Below, one piece after another: positions 1 through 9,398 of a stretch of 64,000 bases of DNA. The stretch spans positions 36,501 through 100,500 of the forward strand of contig JAGOQB010000008.1 in the NCBI GenBank assembly GCA_017991675.1, written 5' to 3'. The notes under the pieces are model-generated. The model searched no databases and was not told the origin of the DNA. It saw nothing but the letters and a program-made list of their open reading frames with translations. The DNA comes from Phenylobacterium sp. (GTDB taxonomy: Bacteria; Pseudomonadota; Alphaproteobacteria; Caulobacterales; Caulobacteraceae). Within the stretch, counting starts at the first letter, position 1; each line of letters opens with the position of its first letter. The position numbers and the translations under genes were made by a program.

Positions 1-271
1 TGCGCTTCTCAGGCCGCATCCACCTGGCCAGGTTTTCCTTGGCGTGCTTGAGCGGGCCGATGGAGGCGGCGATGTCGGTGAAGGCGGTCGCCTCGCGCGA
101 GCGCGAGCCGAAATCCTGGTTGATCGCGTCCTCGATGGCCGCGCGATTGTCGATGAGCAGGGCGATGGCCCGGTCGATGCGGTCGATGCGGACCTGGGCC
201 GAGGGCTCTCCGTCACGCAGGTGAGCGGCCTTCTGCTTGGCCAGCAGGGTGTTCATCGCAGCAGCGTCCAT
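1..271 (-). CDS. Aldehyde dehydrogenase (coniferyl-aldehyde type), N-terminal part
   Basis: Only the first 90 codons lie in the window; the gene runs off the left edge. It starts at ATG 271 behind GGAGGAG. The visible protein begins MDAAAMNTLLAKQKAAHLRD and continues with RIDRIDRAIALLIDNR, DFGSRSREATAF and GPLKHAKENLARWMRPEKR. This helical N-terminus is characteristic of the coniferyl aldehyde dehydrogenase/ALDH3-like branch, which oxidises aldehydes to acids with NAD(P)+. The catalytic Cys and Glu are outside the window, so activity cannot be checked and a fatty-aldehyde role is equally possible. It is divergent from the downstream thiolase; the 278 bases between them (272-549) hold both promoters, but I see no clear operator. 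Confidence 0.75.
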   Translation of the reverse strand, partial: MDAAAMNTLLAKQKAAHLRDGEPSAQVRIDRIDRAIALLIDNRAAIEDAINQDFGSRSREATAFTDIAASIGPLKHAKENLARWMRPEKR

Positions 272-549
272 GGCGTTCGTCTCCTCCCCGAGCATCCGGC
301 TGATGTTCGGATAGTGACGTTACGGAATGGAAGCGCCGCGGGGAAGGCGCGGGCCGAAGGGACCAGGATGACGGCGGTGCTGACCGGGGGGGATCCTGGC
401 CGGTCGCAACTGCCGGCGCTGCCGGCAGGACGGGTCTTTTCGGCCGGACCCGGGGGCCGCGCATTTGCGCTGGACTGACGTGGCGGCGGGTGGGCGACTT
501 TCCGCCAAACGATCCGGCGCGCGCCGGAGGCACCAGGAAGGAACACATC

Positions 550-1788
550 ATGCCCGAAGCTCTGATCATCGACGCCTGCCGCACCCCGCGCGGCATCGGC
601 AAGGTCGGTAAAGGCGCGCTGGCCGACTTTCACCCGCAGCACCTGGCCGCGACGGTGCTGAAGGCCCTGGCCGAGCGCAACAACATCAAGACCGGCGAAG
701 TCGACGACATCATCTGGGGCACCTCCAGCCAGCGCGGCAAGCAGGGCGGCGACCTCGGCCGGATGGCGGCGCTCGACGCCGGCTACGACGTCAAGGCCAG
801 CGGCATGACCCTCGACCGGTTCTGCGGCTCGGGCATCACGACCGTGAACCTGGCGGCGGCGCAGATCATGTCGGGCATGGAAGACCTGGTGATCGCCGGC
901 GGCACCGAGATGATGTCCTACACCTCCTCGACGGGCGATCCGTCGACCCCGCCGATGATGGACGGCGGCAACCTGCGCCTGCGCGCGCGCCACCCGCAGA
1001 GCCAGCAGGGCGTCTGCGCCGACGCCATCGCGACGCTGGAAGGGATCAACCGCCTGGCGCTGGACGAACTGGCCCTGCTGAGCCAGCAGCGCGCCGACGT
1101 TGCGATCAAGGAAGGCCGCTTCGACAAGTCGCTGGTGCCGGTCTATCGCGAGGACGGCTCGCTGGCCCTGGACCGCGAGGAGTTCCCGCGCCCGCAGACG
1201 ACGCTGGAAGGCCTGTCTGGCTTGAAGGCCTCGTTCGAAATGATCGCCAACGTGCCGGTCGACGACAAGGGCACCACCTATGGCGACCTGATCCGTCAGG
1301 TCTATCCGGACCTGAAGATCACCCACATGCACCATGCGGGCAACTCGTCGGGCGTGGTCGACGGCGCGGCCGCGGTGTTGCTGGCCTCGCCGGCCTATGC
1401 CGCCAAGAACGGCCTCAAGGCCCGCGGCCGCGTGGTCGCCATGGCCAATATGGGCGACAGCCCCACCCTGATGCTCAACGCCCCGGTGCCGGCGGCGCAG
1501 AAGGTGCTGGCCAAGGCCGGCCTGACCATCGACGACATCGATCTGTTCGAAATCAACGAGGCCTTCGCGGTGGTCGCCGAGAAGTTCATCCGCGACCTCA
1601 AGCTGGACCGCGAGAAGGTCAATGTGAACGGCGGCGCCATGGCCTTGGGCCATCCGATCGGCGCCACCGGCTCGATCCTGATCGGCACCGTCCTCGACGA
1701 ACTGGAGCGCCGCGACCTGAAGCGCGGGCTGGTGACCATGTGCGCCGCCGGCGGCATGGCCCCGGCGATCATCGTCGAGCGGCTCTAG
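550..1788 (+). CDS. Acetyl-CoA acetyltransferase (thiolase family)
   Basis: A 412-aa thiolase, which interconverts acyl-CoA plus acetyl-CoA and 3-ketoacyl-CoA (fatty acid, sterol or aromatic side-chain degradation). ATG 550 follows AGGAAGG and gives the usual start MPEALIIDACRTPRG; a longer in-frame extension upstream lacks a good ribosome site. The acylated cysteine is C92 in DRFCGSG. The NEAFAV block, the GGAMALGHPIGATG block and the second catalytic cysteine in TMCAAGGMAPA near the C-terminus are all present. The stop codon overlaps the convergent BCCT gene's stop by 3 bases within CTAG. The substrate chain is not predictable from sequence. The neighbouring aldehyde dehydrogenase would fit degradation of aldehydes or acyl chains. 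Confidence 0.9.
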   Translation: MPEALIIDACRTPRGIGKVGKGALADFHPQHLAATVLKALAERNNIKTGEVDDIIWGTSSQRGKQGGDLGRMAALDAGYDVKASGMTLDRFCGSGITTVNLAAAQIMSGMEDLVIAGGTEMMSYTSSTGDPSTPPMMDGGNLRLRARHPQSQQGVCADAIATLEGINRLALDELALLSQQRADVAIKEGRFDKSLVPVYREDGSLALDREEFPRPQTTLEGLSGLKASFEMIANVPVDDKGTTYGDLIRQVYPDLKITHMHHAGNSSGVVDGAAAVLLASPAYAAKNGLKARGRVVAMANMGDSPTLMLNAPVPAAQKVLAKAGLTIDDIDLFEINEAFAVVAEKFIRDLKLDREKVNVNGGAMALGHPIGATGSILIGTVLDELERRDLKRGLVTMCAAGGMAPAIIVERL

Positions 1789-3698
1789 CGGCCTGACGCC
1801 AGGTCGCCGCGCCGCCAGGCCTCGAACTGGGTCAGGACGTCGGCCACCAGCTGGTCGCGGGTCAGGCCGGTGACGTCCCGTCGCCGGCCGCCGCCGGTCT
1901 GGGCCGACAGCCGCCATTCCACAGCGCGCCGGCCCTCGGGCGCTTCGAGGGCCGAGAAGGCCGGCAGCGGACGGGCGGTGGCCCCCAGGCGATAGGTGAA
2001 GTCGCCGCCAGCGTGCACATGCAGTTCGACGCCGTCGGATTCGGTCCGGACCTCAGCCGTGTCCAGGCCTTCGGCGACCAGGGCGTCGCGGACGCTTTGC
2101 AGGGCCGGCAGGCCGTGGCGGGCGATCTGCGCCTCGATGTCGGGTCGACGGGCCGGGCGCAGGATGCGCTTGACCCGCTCGCCCAGCGGCGGGACCGCGA
2201 CGGCCATCGCCACGCCGGCCAGGTCGGCGTTCATCTGGCGCACCAATCCGGCGGCCAGCAGGATCATGATTACGGCGAAGGGAAGGGCGGCCACCAGGGT
2301 TGCGGCCTGGAGGGCGCCCAGGCCGCCGGCCAACAGCAGCAGCGCCGCGGCCAGTCCTTCCAGCGAGCACCAGTAGACCCGCTGCCAGCGCGGGGTCTCG
2401 TCCGCCCCGCCGGAGGCGATGGTGTCGATGACCAGCGACCCTGAATCCGCCGAGGTCACGAAGAACACCGCCACCAGGGCGACCGCCAGGGCCGAGGTCG
2501 CCGCCGAGCCCGGCAGGAACTCGAAGAACCGGAAGATGGCGGTGGAGAGGTCGCGGTTCACCGCTTCGGAGATCGCGCCCGACGCCGCGCCCATGTCCAG
2601 GCTGATGGCGGTGTTCCCGAACACGGTCATCCAGAGGAAGGTCAGGCCGGCCGGGGCCAGCAGCACGCCGGCGATGAACTCGCGCACCGTCCGCCCGCGG
2701 GAGATCCGGGCGATGAACATTCCGACGAACGGCGCCCAGGCGATCCACCAGGCCCAGTAGAACAGCGTCCAGCTCGCCATCCAGCCGCGCGGCTCATAGG
2801 CGTAGAGGTTGAAGGTGCGCAGGAAGAAGTGGTCGAGATAGAGCCCGAAGTTCTGCACGAAGGCCTTGGCCAGGAAGCCGGTCGGGCCGGCGACCAGCAC
2901 GAAGACCATCAGGCAGACCGCCAGGACGAGGTTCAGCTCGGACAGCCGGCGCACCCCGCGGTCGAGGCCGGTGAGCACCGAGATCATCGCTGCGCCCATC
3001 ACCAGCGCGATCAGGCCGACCTGCACCCAGGCGTTGGCCGGCAGTCCGGTCAGGTCGTTGAGTCCGCTGTTGATCTGGGTCACGCCCAGGCCGAGCGAGG
3101 TCGCGATCCCGAACAGGGTCCCGCAGATCGCGAAGATATCGACCGCATCGCCGATCGGCCCGTCGATCTGTCGGCCCAGCAGCGGATGGAGGCCCGAACG
3201 CAGGGTGAGCGGCAGGCCCTTGCGGTGGGCGAAATAGGCCAGGCTGAGGCCGACCAGCGCGTAGATCGCCCAGGCGTGGACGCCCCAGTGGGTGAAGGTG
3301 ATGACCATGGCCTCGCGAGCGGCCTCGAAGGTCTTGGGCGCGGCCTCGGGCGGGGCGGCGTAGTGCTGGATCGGCTCGGCCACCGCAAAGTACATCAGCC
3401 CGATGCCCATGCCGGCCGCAAACAGCATGGCCAGCCAGGACACGAACGGAAAGTCGGGCTCGGAGTCTTCCGGGCCGAGCTTCAGCCGGCCGGTCGGACC
3501 GATGGCGAGCACCACGACCAGCAGCAGAAAGCCGGCGACGGCGGCGACATAGAACCACCCGAACGTCTCGATCACCCAGCGTTGGGCGGTCTGGAAGACG
3601 AGGTCGGAGGTTCCGGGCGCCAGTGCTGCGACGCCCAGCAGAAGCGCCACGATCGCGCTCGCGCCCCAGAATACGCGCGGGTTCATTTTGGCCTGCAT
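1785..3698 (-). CDS. BCCT family transporter (betaine/carnitine/choline)
   Basis: A 637-aa inner-membrane protein with about 12 hydrophobic segments. It carries the family signature SWTLFYWAWW followed by WAPFVGMFIARISRGRT, and the MGIGLMYFAVAEPIQHY block. BCCT carriers import quaternary ammonium solutes such as glycine betaine or choline using Na+ or H+. The C-terminal stretch of about 130 residues after the last membrane segment is hydrophilic. It is longer than in pure transport cores and resembles the osmosensory or regulatory tails of BetT-like members. An internal ATG at codon 5 is an alternative start with slightly better ribosome-site spacing. Solute identity is not determinable. A dispersed repeat sits directly upstream. 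Confidence 0.9.
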   Translation of the reverse strand: MQAKMNPRVFWGASAIVALLLGVAALAPGTSDLVFQTAQRWVIETFGWFYVAAVAGFLLLVVVLAIGPTGRLKLGPEDSEPDFPFVSWLAMLFAAGMGIGLMYFAVAEPIQHYAAPPEAAPKTFEAAREAMVITFTHWGVHAWAIYALVGLSLAYFAHRKGLPLTLRSGLHPLLGRQIDGPIGDAVDIFAICGTLFGIATSLGLGVTQINSGLNDLTGLPANAWVQVGLIALVMGAAMISVLTGLDRGVRRLSELNLVLAVCLMVFVLVAGPTGFLAKAFVQNFGLYLDHFFLRTFNLYAYEPRGWMASWTLFYWAWWIAWAPFVGMFIARISRGRTVREFIAGVLLAPAGLTFLWMTVFGNTAISLDMGAASGAISEAVNRDLSTAIFRFFEFLPGSAATSALAVALVAVFFVTSADSGSLVIDTIASGGADETPRWQRVYWCSLEGLAAALLLLAGGLGALQAATLVAALPFAVIMILLAAGLVRQMNADLAGVAMAVAVPPLGERVKRILRPARRPDIEAQIARHGLPALQSVRDALVAEGLDTAEVRTESDGVELHVHAGGDFTYRLGATARPLPAFSALEAPEGRRAVEWRLSAQTGGGRRRDVTGLTRDQLVADVLTQFEAWRRGDLASGR

Positions 3699-3709
3699 CG
3701 GCCCAGCTT

Positions 3710-3808
3710 AGAGCATGTCCCGCTGCGAAAGGCTGCGGCCCAGTGCGGAAAACACCCTGAATTCAACGACTCGTGAGCGAAATCCGATCCGATCGATCCA
3801 GATTTCGC
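3710..3808. repeat. Degenerate copy of a bipartite dispersed repeat
   Basis: This stretch opens with AGAGCAT and closes with the inverted repeat GCGAAATC (3777-3784) and GATTTCGC (3801-3808). Between them is a block close to TGAATTCAACGACTCGTGAGC. The same order of blocks, better preserved, occurs at 53892-53992 (AGAGCATTTT, then AAATTCAAGGAGTCATGAGC, then a perfect stem). Here the left hairpin has decayed and only the right one still pairs. It lies upstream of the BCCT start and downstream of the aminotransferase stop, so it may serve as an intergenic REP-like element. No transposase is attached. Confidence 0.7.
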
Positions 3809-3819
3809 CCCCGCAGGCG

Positions 3820-5049
3820 TCAGCCTTGCCGGCCGATCAGCCGGGCCAGGCGGGCCACGCCGTCGTCGATCTCGGCGGCGGTCGGCAGCGAGTAGCTGAG
3901 CCGGATGGTGTTGTCGGCCGCCGTCTCGGCGAAGAACGGCGCGCCGGGCACGAAGGCGACGCGCTCCTCGGCGATGGCCCGGGCCAGCAGGTCCTTGCCG
4001 TCGATCGCCTCCGGCAGGCGCAACCAGACGAACATGCCGCCCTGCGGCTTGGACCAGGTCACGCCCTGCGGCATGTGGCGGGCCAGCGCGTCCAGCGTCG
4101 CCTGGGCCTTGGCGCCGTAGGCGTTGCGCAGGCGCGACAGGTGCTGCTCGTAGTCCTCGGTGACGGTGCGCCAGCCGACCATCTGGTTGATCGTCGAGAC
4201 GTGCAGGTCGCTGCCCTGTTTGAGCAGGACCAGCTTTTCGATGACCGCCTTGGGGCCGCAGACCCAGCCCAGCCGCAGGGCCGGCGAGATGGTCTTGGAG
4301 AAGGTGCCGCAGTAGAGCGTGCGGGCCTGCTCAATCGAACCGGAGCGGGCGATGTCGAGGGCCAGCAGGCTGGGCAGGGCCTCGCCGGCGAAGCGCAGCT
4401 CGCGATAGGCGGCGTCCTCGATCAGCGTCATGTCGGCGGCGTCGGCCAGCTCAAGCAGCGCCTGGCGCTGGGCGGTGGTCAGGCTCTCGCCGGTCGGGTT
4501 GGCGTAGTCGGGCACGAAATAGCCGAGCGGCTTCGGCGCTCGGCCGGCCATCAGGCCCTGCGCGTCGAAGCCGCCGTCCAGCGCGCCGTCGGGCAGGTCG
4601 AGATAGGATGGCTCGTAGGCGGTGAAGGCCTGCAGCGCGCCCAGATAGGTTGGGCGGGCGACGACCACGGTGTCGCCGCGGGTCAGGAACAGCTTGCCCA
4701 GCAGGTCGAGCGCCTGCTGGGAGCCCGCGGTCAGCATGATGTTCTCGGGGCCGCAGGCGACGCCGTGCGCGGCCATGCGTTCGGCCAGCCACTCGCGCAG
4801 CGGCAGATAGCCCTCGCTGACCGAATACTGCAGCGCCTGCTGGGACAGCTCCGGATCGGCCAGCACCGCCTGGTAGCTGGCCTGGATGCGTTCGGACGGG
4901 AACAGGCCGGGGTCGGGAATGCCGCCGGCGAAGGAAAGGATGTCGGGCTGGTCGAGCAGCTTGAGCAGCTCGCGGATCTCGTTGGCGCGGACGCGGGACA
5001 TGCGCTCGCTGAAGCGCTGCGCCCAGGCGGTGGTGTGATCGGTCATCAA
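3820..5049 (-). CDS. PLP-dependent aminotransferase, class I/II (2-aminoadipate/LysN-like)
   Basis: A 409-aa fold-type I aminotransferase. It has the ILSFAGGIPDPGLFP N-terminal block, LQYSVSEGYLPLREWLAERM and TAGSQQALDLLGKLFL. YANPTGESLT forms the cofactor-site Asn/Tyr area, and the Schiff-base lysine lies in GTFSKTISPALRLGW. The family includes 2-aminoadipate, kynurenine and broad branched or aromatic transaminases related to the MocR catalytic domain, but there is no N-terminal HTH here. It is a cytosolic enzyme exchanging an amino group between an amino acid and a 2-oxo acid. ATG 5049 is used, with a second ATG one codon later. No metabolic partner adjoins it. Confidence 0.88.
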   Translation of the reverse strand: MMTDHTTAWAQRFSERMSRVRANEIRELLKLLDQPDILSFAGGIPDPGLFPSERIQASYQAVLADPELSQQALQYSVSEGYLPLREWLAERMAAHGVACGPENIMLTAGSQQALDLLGKLFLTRGDTVVVARPTYLGALQAFTAYEPSYLDLPDGALDGGFDAQGLMAGRAPKPLGYFVPDYANPTGESLTTAQRQALLELADAADMTLIEDAAYRELRFAGEALPSLLALDIARSGSIEQARTLYCGTFSKTISPALRLGWVCGPKAVIEKLVLLKQGSDLHVSTINQMVGWRTVTEDYEQHLSRLRNAYGAKAQATLDALARHMPQGVTWSKPQGGMFVWLRLPEAIDGKDLLARAIAEERVAFVPGAPFFAETAADNTIRLSYSLPTAAEIDDGVARLARLIGRQG

Positions 5050-5088
5050 AGGGTCTCGTACGTGTCGCTGACGGCGGAGCCGCCCAAT

Positions 5089-5128
5089 GACGCCGCACGG
5101 CCGTGCGGCGTCGCCTGATCAGATCAGG
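5089..5128. promoter_or_regulatory. 24-bp perfect palindrome plus adjacent inverted repeat upstream of the aminotransferase
   Basis: Bases 5089-5100 (GACGCCGCACGG) are the exact reverse complement of 5101-5112, giving a 12+12 palindrome without spacer. CCTGATC and GATCAGG flank a single base at 5114-5128. The pair lies 40-80 bases upstream of the aminotransferase start and downstream of purB on the same strand. It could be a dimeric-repressor operator or the stem of a purB terminator; no T-run follows, which argues against the latter. No regulator gene is adjacent. Confidence 0.4.
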
Positions 5129-5240
5129 GGCGTCATACGATGCAGGTCGGGCCCTGGGTCCGGCGGAGCCAGAAGCGCCGCCGACCACGTGAGGTGGTGA
5201 TCATGACCGAATCTCTAGCCTGACTTGGCGCGCGACGGAA

Positions 5241-6563
<1,323 letters not shown>

Positions 6564-6624
6564 GGCGGGGCTCCTTCGGGGCGCGTGTTAGCCCCGGAGA
6601 CCGCAAATCGCAACGCCGAGGGCC

Positions 6625-7317
6625 TTAAGTCGCGGCTTTCAGGTAGGAGGTGACCAGGCTTTCCAGGCCGCTGGAGATGATCTGGACGCCGACGCAGAGC
6701 AGCAGGAAGGCCACCAGCCGCGACATCACCCGGGCGCCGGACGCGCCGAGCAGCGACAGGACCTTGCTGGACCAGCGGTAGGAGACCCCGACCAGCAAGG
6801 CGACCAGCACCGCGGCGATGCTGACCCCGGCGAAGAACGAGAGCACGCCGTGGCCATCGGCCGGGCGCTGCGAGGCCAGCGCGATGGCCACCGAGATCGC
6901 GCCGGGGCCGGTGGTGAAGGGCATGGTGAGCGGGAAGAAGGCGACGTCTTCCTGCACCTGCTGTTCGGCCGAGGCCGCGGCGTTGGCCTTGCGGTTCTCC
7001 TGGGCCTCGGGCTGCATCAGGAGCTGCCAGGCGCGGATGGCGACGACCAGCCCGCCGGCGACCCGCAGGGCGCCCAGGCTGACCCCGAAGAAGTTCAGGA
7101 TGTAGCCGCCCAGCAGCAGCGACCCCAGCAGGATCAGCAAGGCGTTGAAGGCGATGCGCCAGGCCAGTTCGTGCCGGTCCGAACGTCCCTCGGTGACCTG
7201 GTGAAAGGTGATCGCCGCGCCGACCGGATTGACGATCGAGAACAGGGCCGGGAACGCCAGGAGGAAGGCGCCGACGACGGTGGTCAGGGGCAGCGGGCTG
7301 AGGTCGGTCAGAGTCAT
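6625..7317 (-). CDS. marC: MarC/NAAT family integral membrane protein
   Basis: A 230-aa protein with six hydrophobic segments. The family hallmarks LLAFPALFSIVNPVGAAITF at the N-terminus and FFPLTMPFTTGPGAISVAIAL in the second half are present. A hydrophilic loop rich in Ala/Glu/Gln (residues about 115-130) separates the two halves. MarC proteins are inner-membrane proteins of uncertain function, once tied to multiple antibiotic resistance but not shown to confer it. Some relatives transport neutral amino acids. The gene is monocistronic on the minus strand and divergent from the sulfatase. The symbol reflects the family, not a proven orthologue. Confidence 0.85.
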   Translation of the reverse strand: MTLTDLSPLPLTTVVGAFLLAFPALFSIVNPVGAAITFHQVTEGRSDRHELAWRIAFNALLILLGSLLLGGYILNFFGVSLGALRVAGGLVVAIRAWQLLMQPEAQENRKANAAASAEQQVQEDVAFFPLTMPFTTGPGAISVAIALASQRPADGHGVLSFFAGVSIAAVLVALLVGVSYRWSSKVLSLLGASGARVMSRLVAFLLLCVGVQIISSGLESLVTSYLKAAT

Positions 7318-7389
7318 GCGGGGGCGAAGGTAAGCGCAAGCGTGGCCGGGAGGCTAGGCCGCTTCCCCTAAAGGCGTGAAGCGTCCAGT

Positions 7390-8832
7390 GTGGCGGGCGT
7401 GAACATCCTCTTCATCACCCTCGACCAGTTCCGCGCCGACTGCCTGTCGTGCGCCGGCCATCCGATCGTGCGCACGCCGAACCTGGACCGCCTGGCCCAG
7501 CAAGGGGTGCGCCTGGCGCGGCACTACAGCCAGGCCGCACCCTGCGGGCCGGGGCGGGCGAGCCTCTACACCGGGACCTACCAGCTCAATCACCGGGTGG
7601 TCGCCAACGGGACGCCATTGGATCGCAGGCTCGACAACGTGGCGAAAGCCGCCGCTCGCGCCGGATACGCGCCGACCCTTTTCGGCTATACCGACCAGGC
7701 GGTCGACCCCCGCGACGTCAATGACCGCAAGGATCCGCGCCTCTTCACCTATGAGGGCGTGCTGCCTGGTTTCGAGGTCGGGCTGGACTTCACGACTCAC
7801 GACCCGAGCGCCTGGATCGGCTGGTTAAGGGACCTGGGCCATCAGGTTCCTGACGATAGCGAAGGCGCTTTGGCCGGCGAGCCCGACCGGCCGGCCGAGC
7901 ACAGCCTGTCGGCCTTCCATACCGACGTCTTCCTCGATTGGCTGGGGCGTCAGGACCGGCCCTGGTTCGCGCATCTTTCGCAGCTGCGGCCGCACCCGCC
8001 CTACGCCGCGGCAGGCGCGTTCGCATCACTGTACGATCCGGCCGAGGTTCCGCCGCCGGTCCCGGCGGGCGAGACGCGGCACAGGCTGCACGACGGGCTG
8101 CTGGCCTCGGGCCTGGCCGCGCCGACCGACCCGGCCGAGATGGCCAGGCTGCGGGCGCAGTACTTCGGCATGATCAGCGAGGTCGATCACCAGCTCGGGC
8201 GGATCTGGGCGGCGCTGGAGGCGGCCGGCCAGTGGGAGGACACCTTCATCCTGGTCACCGCCGACCATGGCGAGCAACTGGGCGACCAGGGGCTGGTCCA
8301 GAAGGCCGGCTACTTCGAGGCCAGCTACCATGTGCTGGGGATCGTGCGCGATCCGCGCCGGCGCGAGGCGCACGGCTCGGTGGTCGAACGCTTCACCGAG
8401 AACGTCGACGTGCTGCCGACCCTGTGCGAGGCGATGGGAATCGCGGTCCCGGCCCAGTGCGACGGGCTGCCGCTGACGCCGTTCCTCGAGGGCGGCGATC
8501 CGCCCTGGTGGCGGCAGGCGGCGCACTGGGAGTTCGACTGGCGGTTCGGGAACATCCCGCGTGGGCCGCACCCCTGGCCCTGGGACCGGCGGCTGGAGCG
8601 CCAGAGCCTGGCGGTGCGGCGTACGGAGAGCGAAGCCTATGTGCAGTTCGCGGACGGCGACTGGCTGTGCTTCGACCTGGCGGCCGATCCGAGCTGGCGC
8701 ACGCAGGCGACCGAGCCGGGGCGGGTGTTGGCGCAGGCTCAGGCGATGCTGGCCTGGCGGGCCCAGCACGCCGACCGCACCCTGACCGGGCTGCTGGTTC
8801 AGGACGGCGGCGTCGGCCGCTGGCCCGAGTAG
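7390..8832 (+). CDS. Sulfatase / alkaline phosphatase superfamily hydrolase
   Basis: A 480-aa protein starting with GTG. It opens VNILFITLDQFRADCLSCAGH, giving metal-binding Asp residues. The formylglycine motif C-X-P-X-R is seen as PCGPGRASLYTG with Cys52, so a formylglycine-generating enzyme would be needed for sulfatase activity. VTADHGEQLGDQGL supplies the other metal ligands (Asp, His). No signal peptide is visible, so it looks cytoplasmic, like many choline-sulfatase and phosphonate monoester hydrolase relatives. GTG 7390 has a weak ribosome site; GTG 7399 is an alternative. Its 3' end overlaps the convergent acetyltransferase by 34 bases. The substrate is unknown. Confidence 0.88.
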   Translation: MAGVNILFITLDQFRADCLSCAGHPIVRTPNLDRLAQQGVRLARHYSQAAPCGPGRASLYTGTYQLNHRVVANGTPLDRRLDNVAKAAARAGYAPTLFGYTDQAVDPRDVNDRKDPRLFTYEGVLPGFEVGLDFTTHDPSAWIGWLRDLGHQVPDDSEGALAGEPDRPAEHSLSAFHTDVFLDWLGRQDRPWFAHLSQLRPHPPYAAAGAFASLYDPAEVPPPVPAGETRHRLHDGLLASGLAAPTDPAEMARLRAQYFGMISEVDHQLGRIWAALEAAGQWEDTFILVTADHGEQLGDQGLVQKAGYFEASYHVLGIVRDPRRREAHGSVVERFTENVDVLPTLCEAMGIAVPAQCDGLPLTPFLEGGDPPWWRQAAHWEFDWRFGNIPRGPHPWPWDRRLERQSLAVRRTESEAYVQFADGDWLCFDLAADPSWRTQATEPGRVLAQAQAMLAWRAQHADRTLTGLLVQDGGVGRWPE

Positions 8833-9398
8833 CGGCCCGCCGCGGGCGTCAGCGCCAGGGTGTAGAGCACGCGGGGGACAAGCTCGCCGGACGGGGCCTG
8901 ATCCTTGACCACGCCGGTCTCGACGAAGCCCGCACGCTCGGCGACCCGCCGCGAGGCGAGATTGTCGGCGTCGATATGGGCCTCGGCCCAGCGCACGTCG
9001 TCGAGCTTGGCGGCGGCCTGGCAGAGCAGGGTCAGCGCCCGGCGGGCGTAGCCCCGGCCGCGGAAGGCCGGGAACACCCAGTAGGAGACATCGGCGCTGT
9101 CAGGGGCGGCCAGGCGCAGCTCGCAACCCCCGACCAGCTCGCCGGCCGCGTCGCGCACGGCGTAGGCGAACATCGGGCCGCCGGCCAAGCGCGCGGCGAT
9201 CCAGCGCCCGATGGCGGCGCGGGTCTGGTCGAGGGTGGGGGCGTGGGGCGCCTCGAAGCGCAGCAGCATCTCGGCGTCCTCGCCGGCCAGGTGCGCCTCG
9301 GCATCGGCGAGGACGTGGCCGTCGAGCAGGACCACGTCGTCGCTCAGCTGCTCGGGAAGTCCGATCAGCCGGCCGGCCTGCTGCATCTGGCCGTCCAT
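8799..9398 (-). CDS. GNAT family N-acetyltransferase
   Basis: A 199-aa protein of the RimJ/RimL-like GNAT group. The acetyl-CoA pyrophosphate loop is seen in VFPAFRGRGYARRALTLLCQ, preceded by GELVGGCELRL and followed by AHIDADNLASRRVAERAGF, a typical C-terminal GNAT block. It would acetylate an amino group on a protein N-terminus or small molecule. Its start overlaps the stop of the upstream MFS transporter (TGATG at 9396-9400), so the two are translationally coupled. The transporter and acetyltransferase may act on the same compound. The 3' end overlaps the sulfatase gene antisense. Confidence 0.85.
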   Translation of the reverse strand: MDGQMQQAGRLIGLPEQLSDDVVLLDGHVLADAEAHLAGEDAEMLLRFEAPHAPTLDQTRAAIGRWIAARLAGGPMFAYAVRDAAGELVGGCELRLAAPDSADVSYWVFPAFRGRGYARRALTLLCQAAAKLDDVRWAEAHIDADNLASRRVAERAGFVETGVVKDQAPSGELVPRVLYTLALTPAAGRYSGQRPTPPS

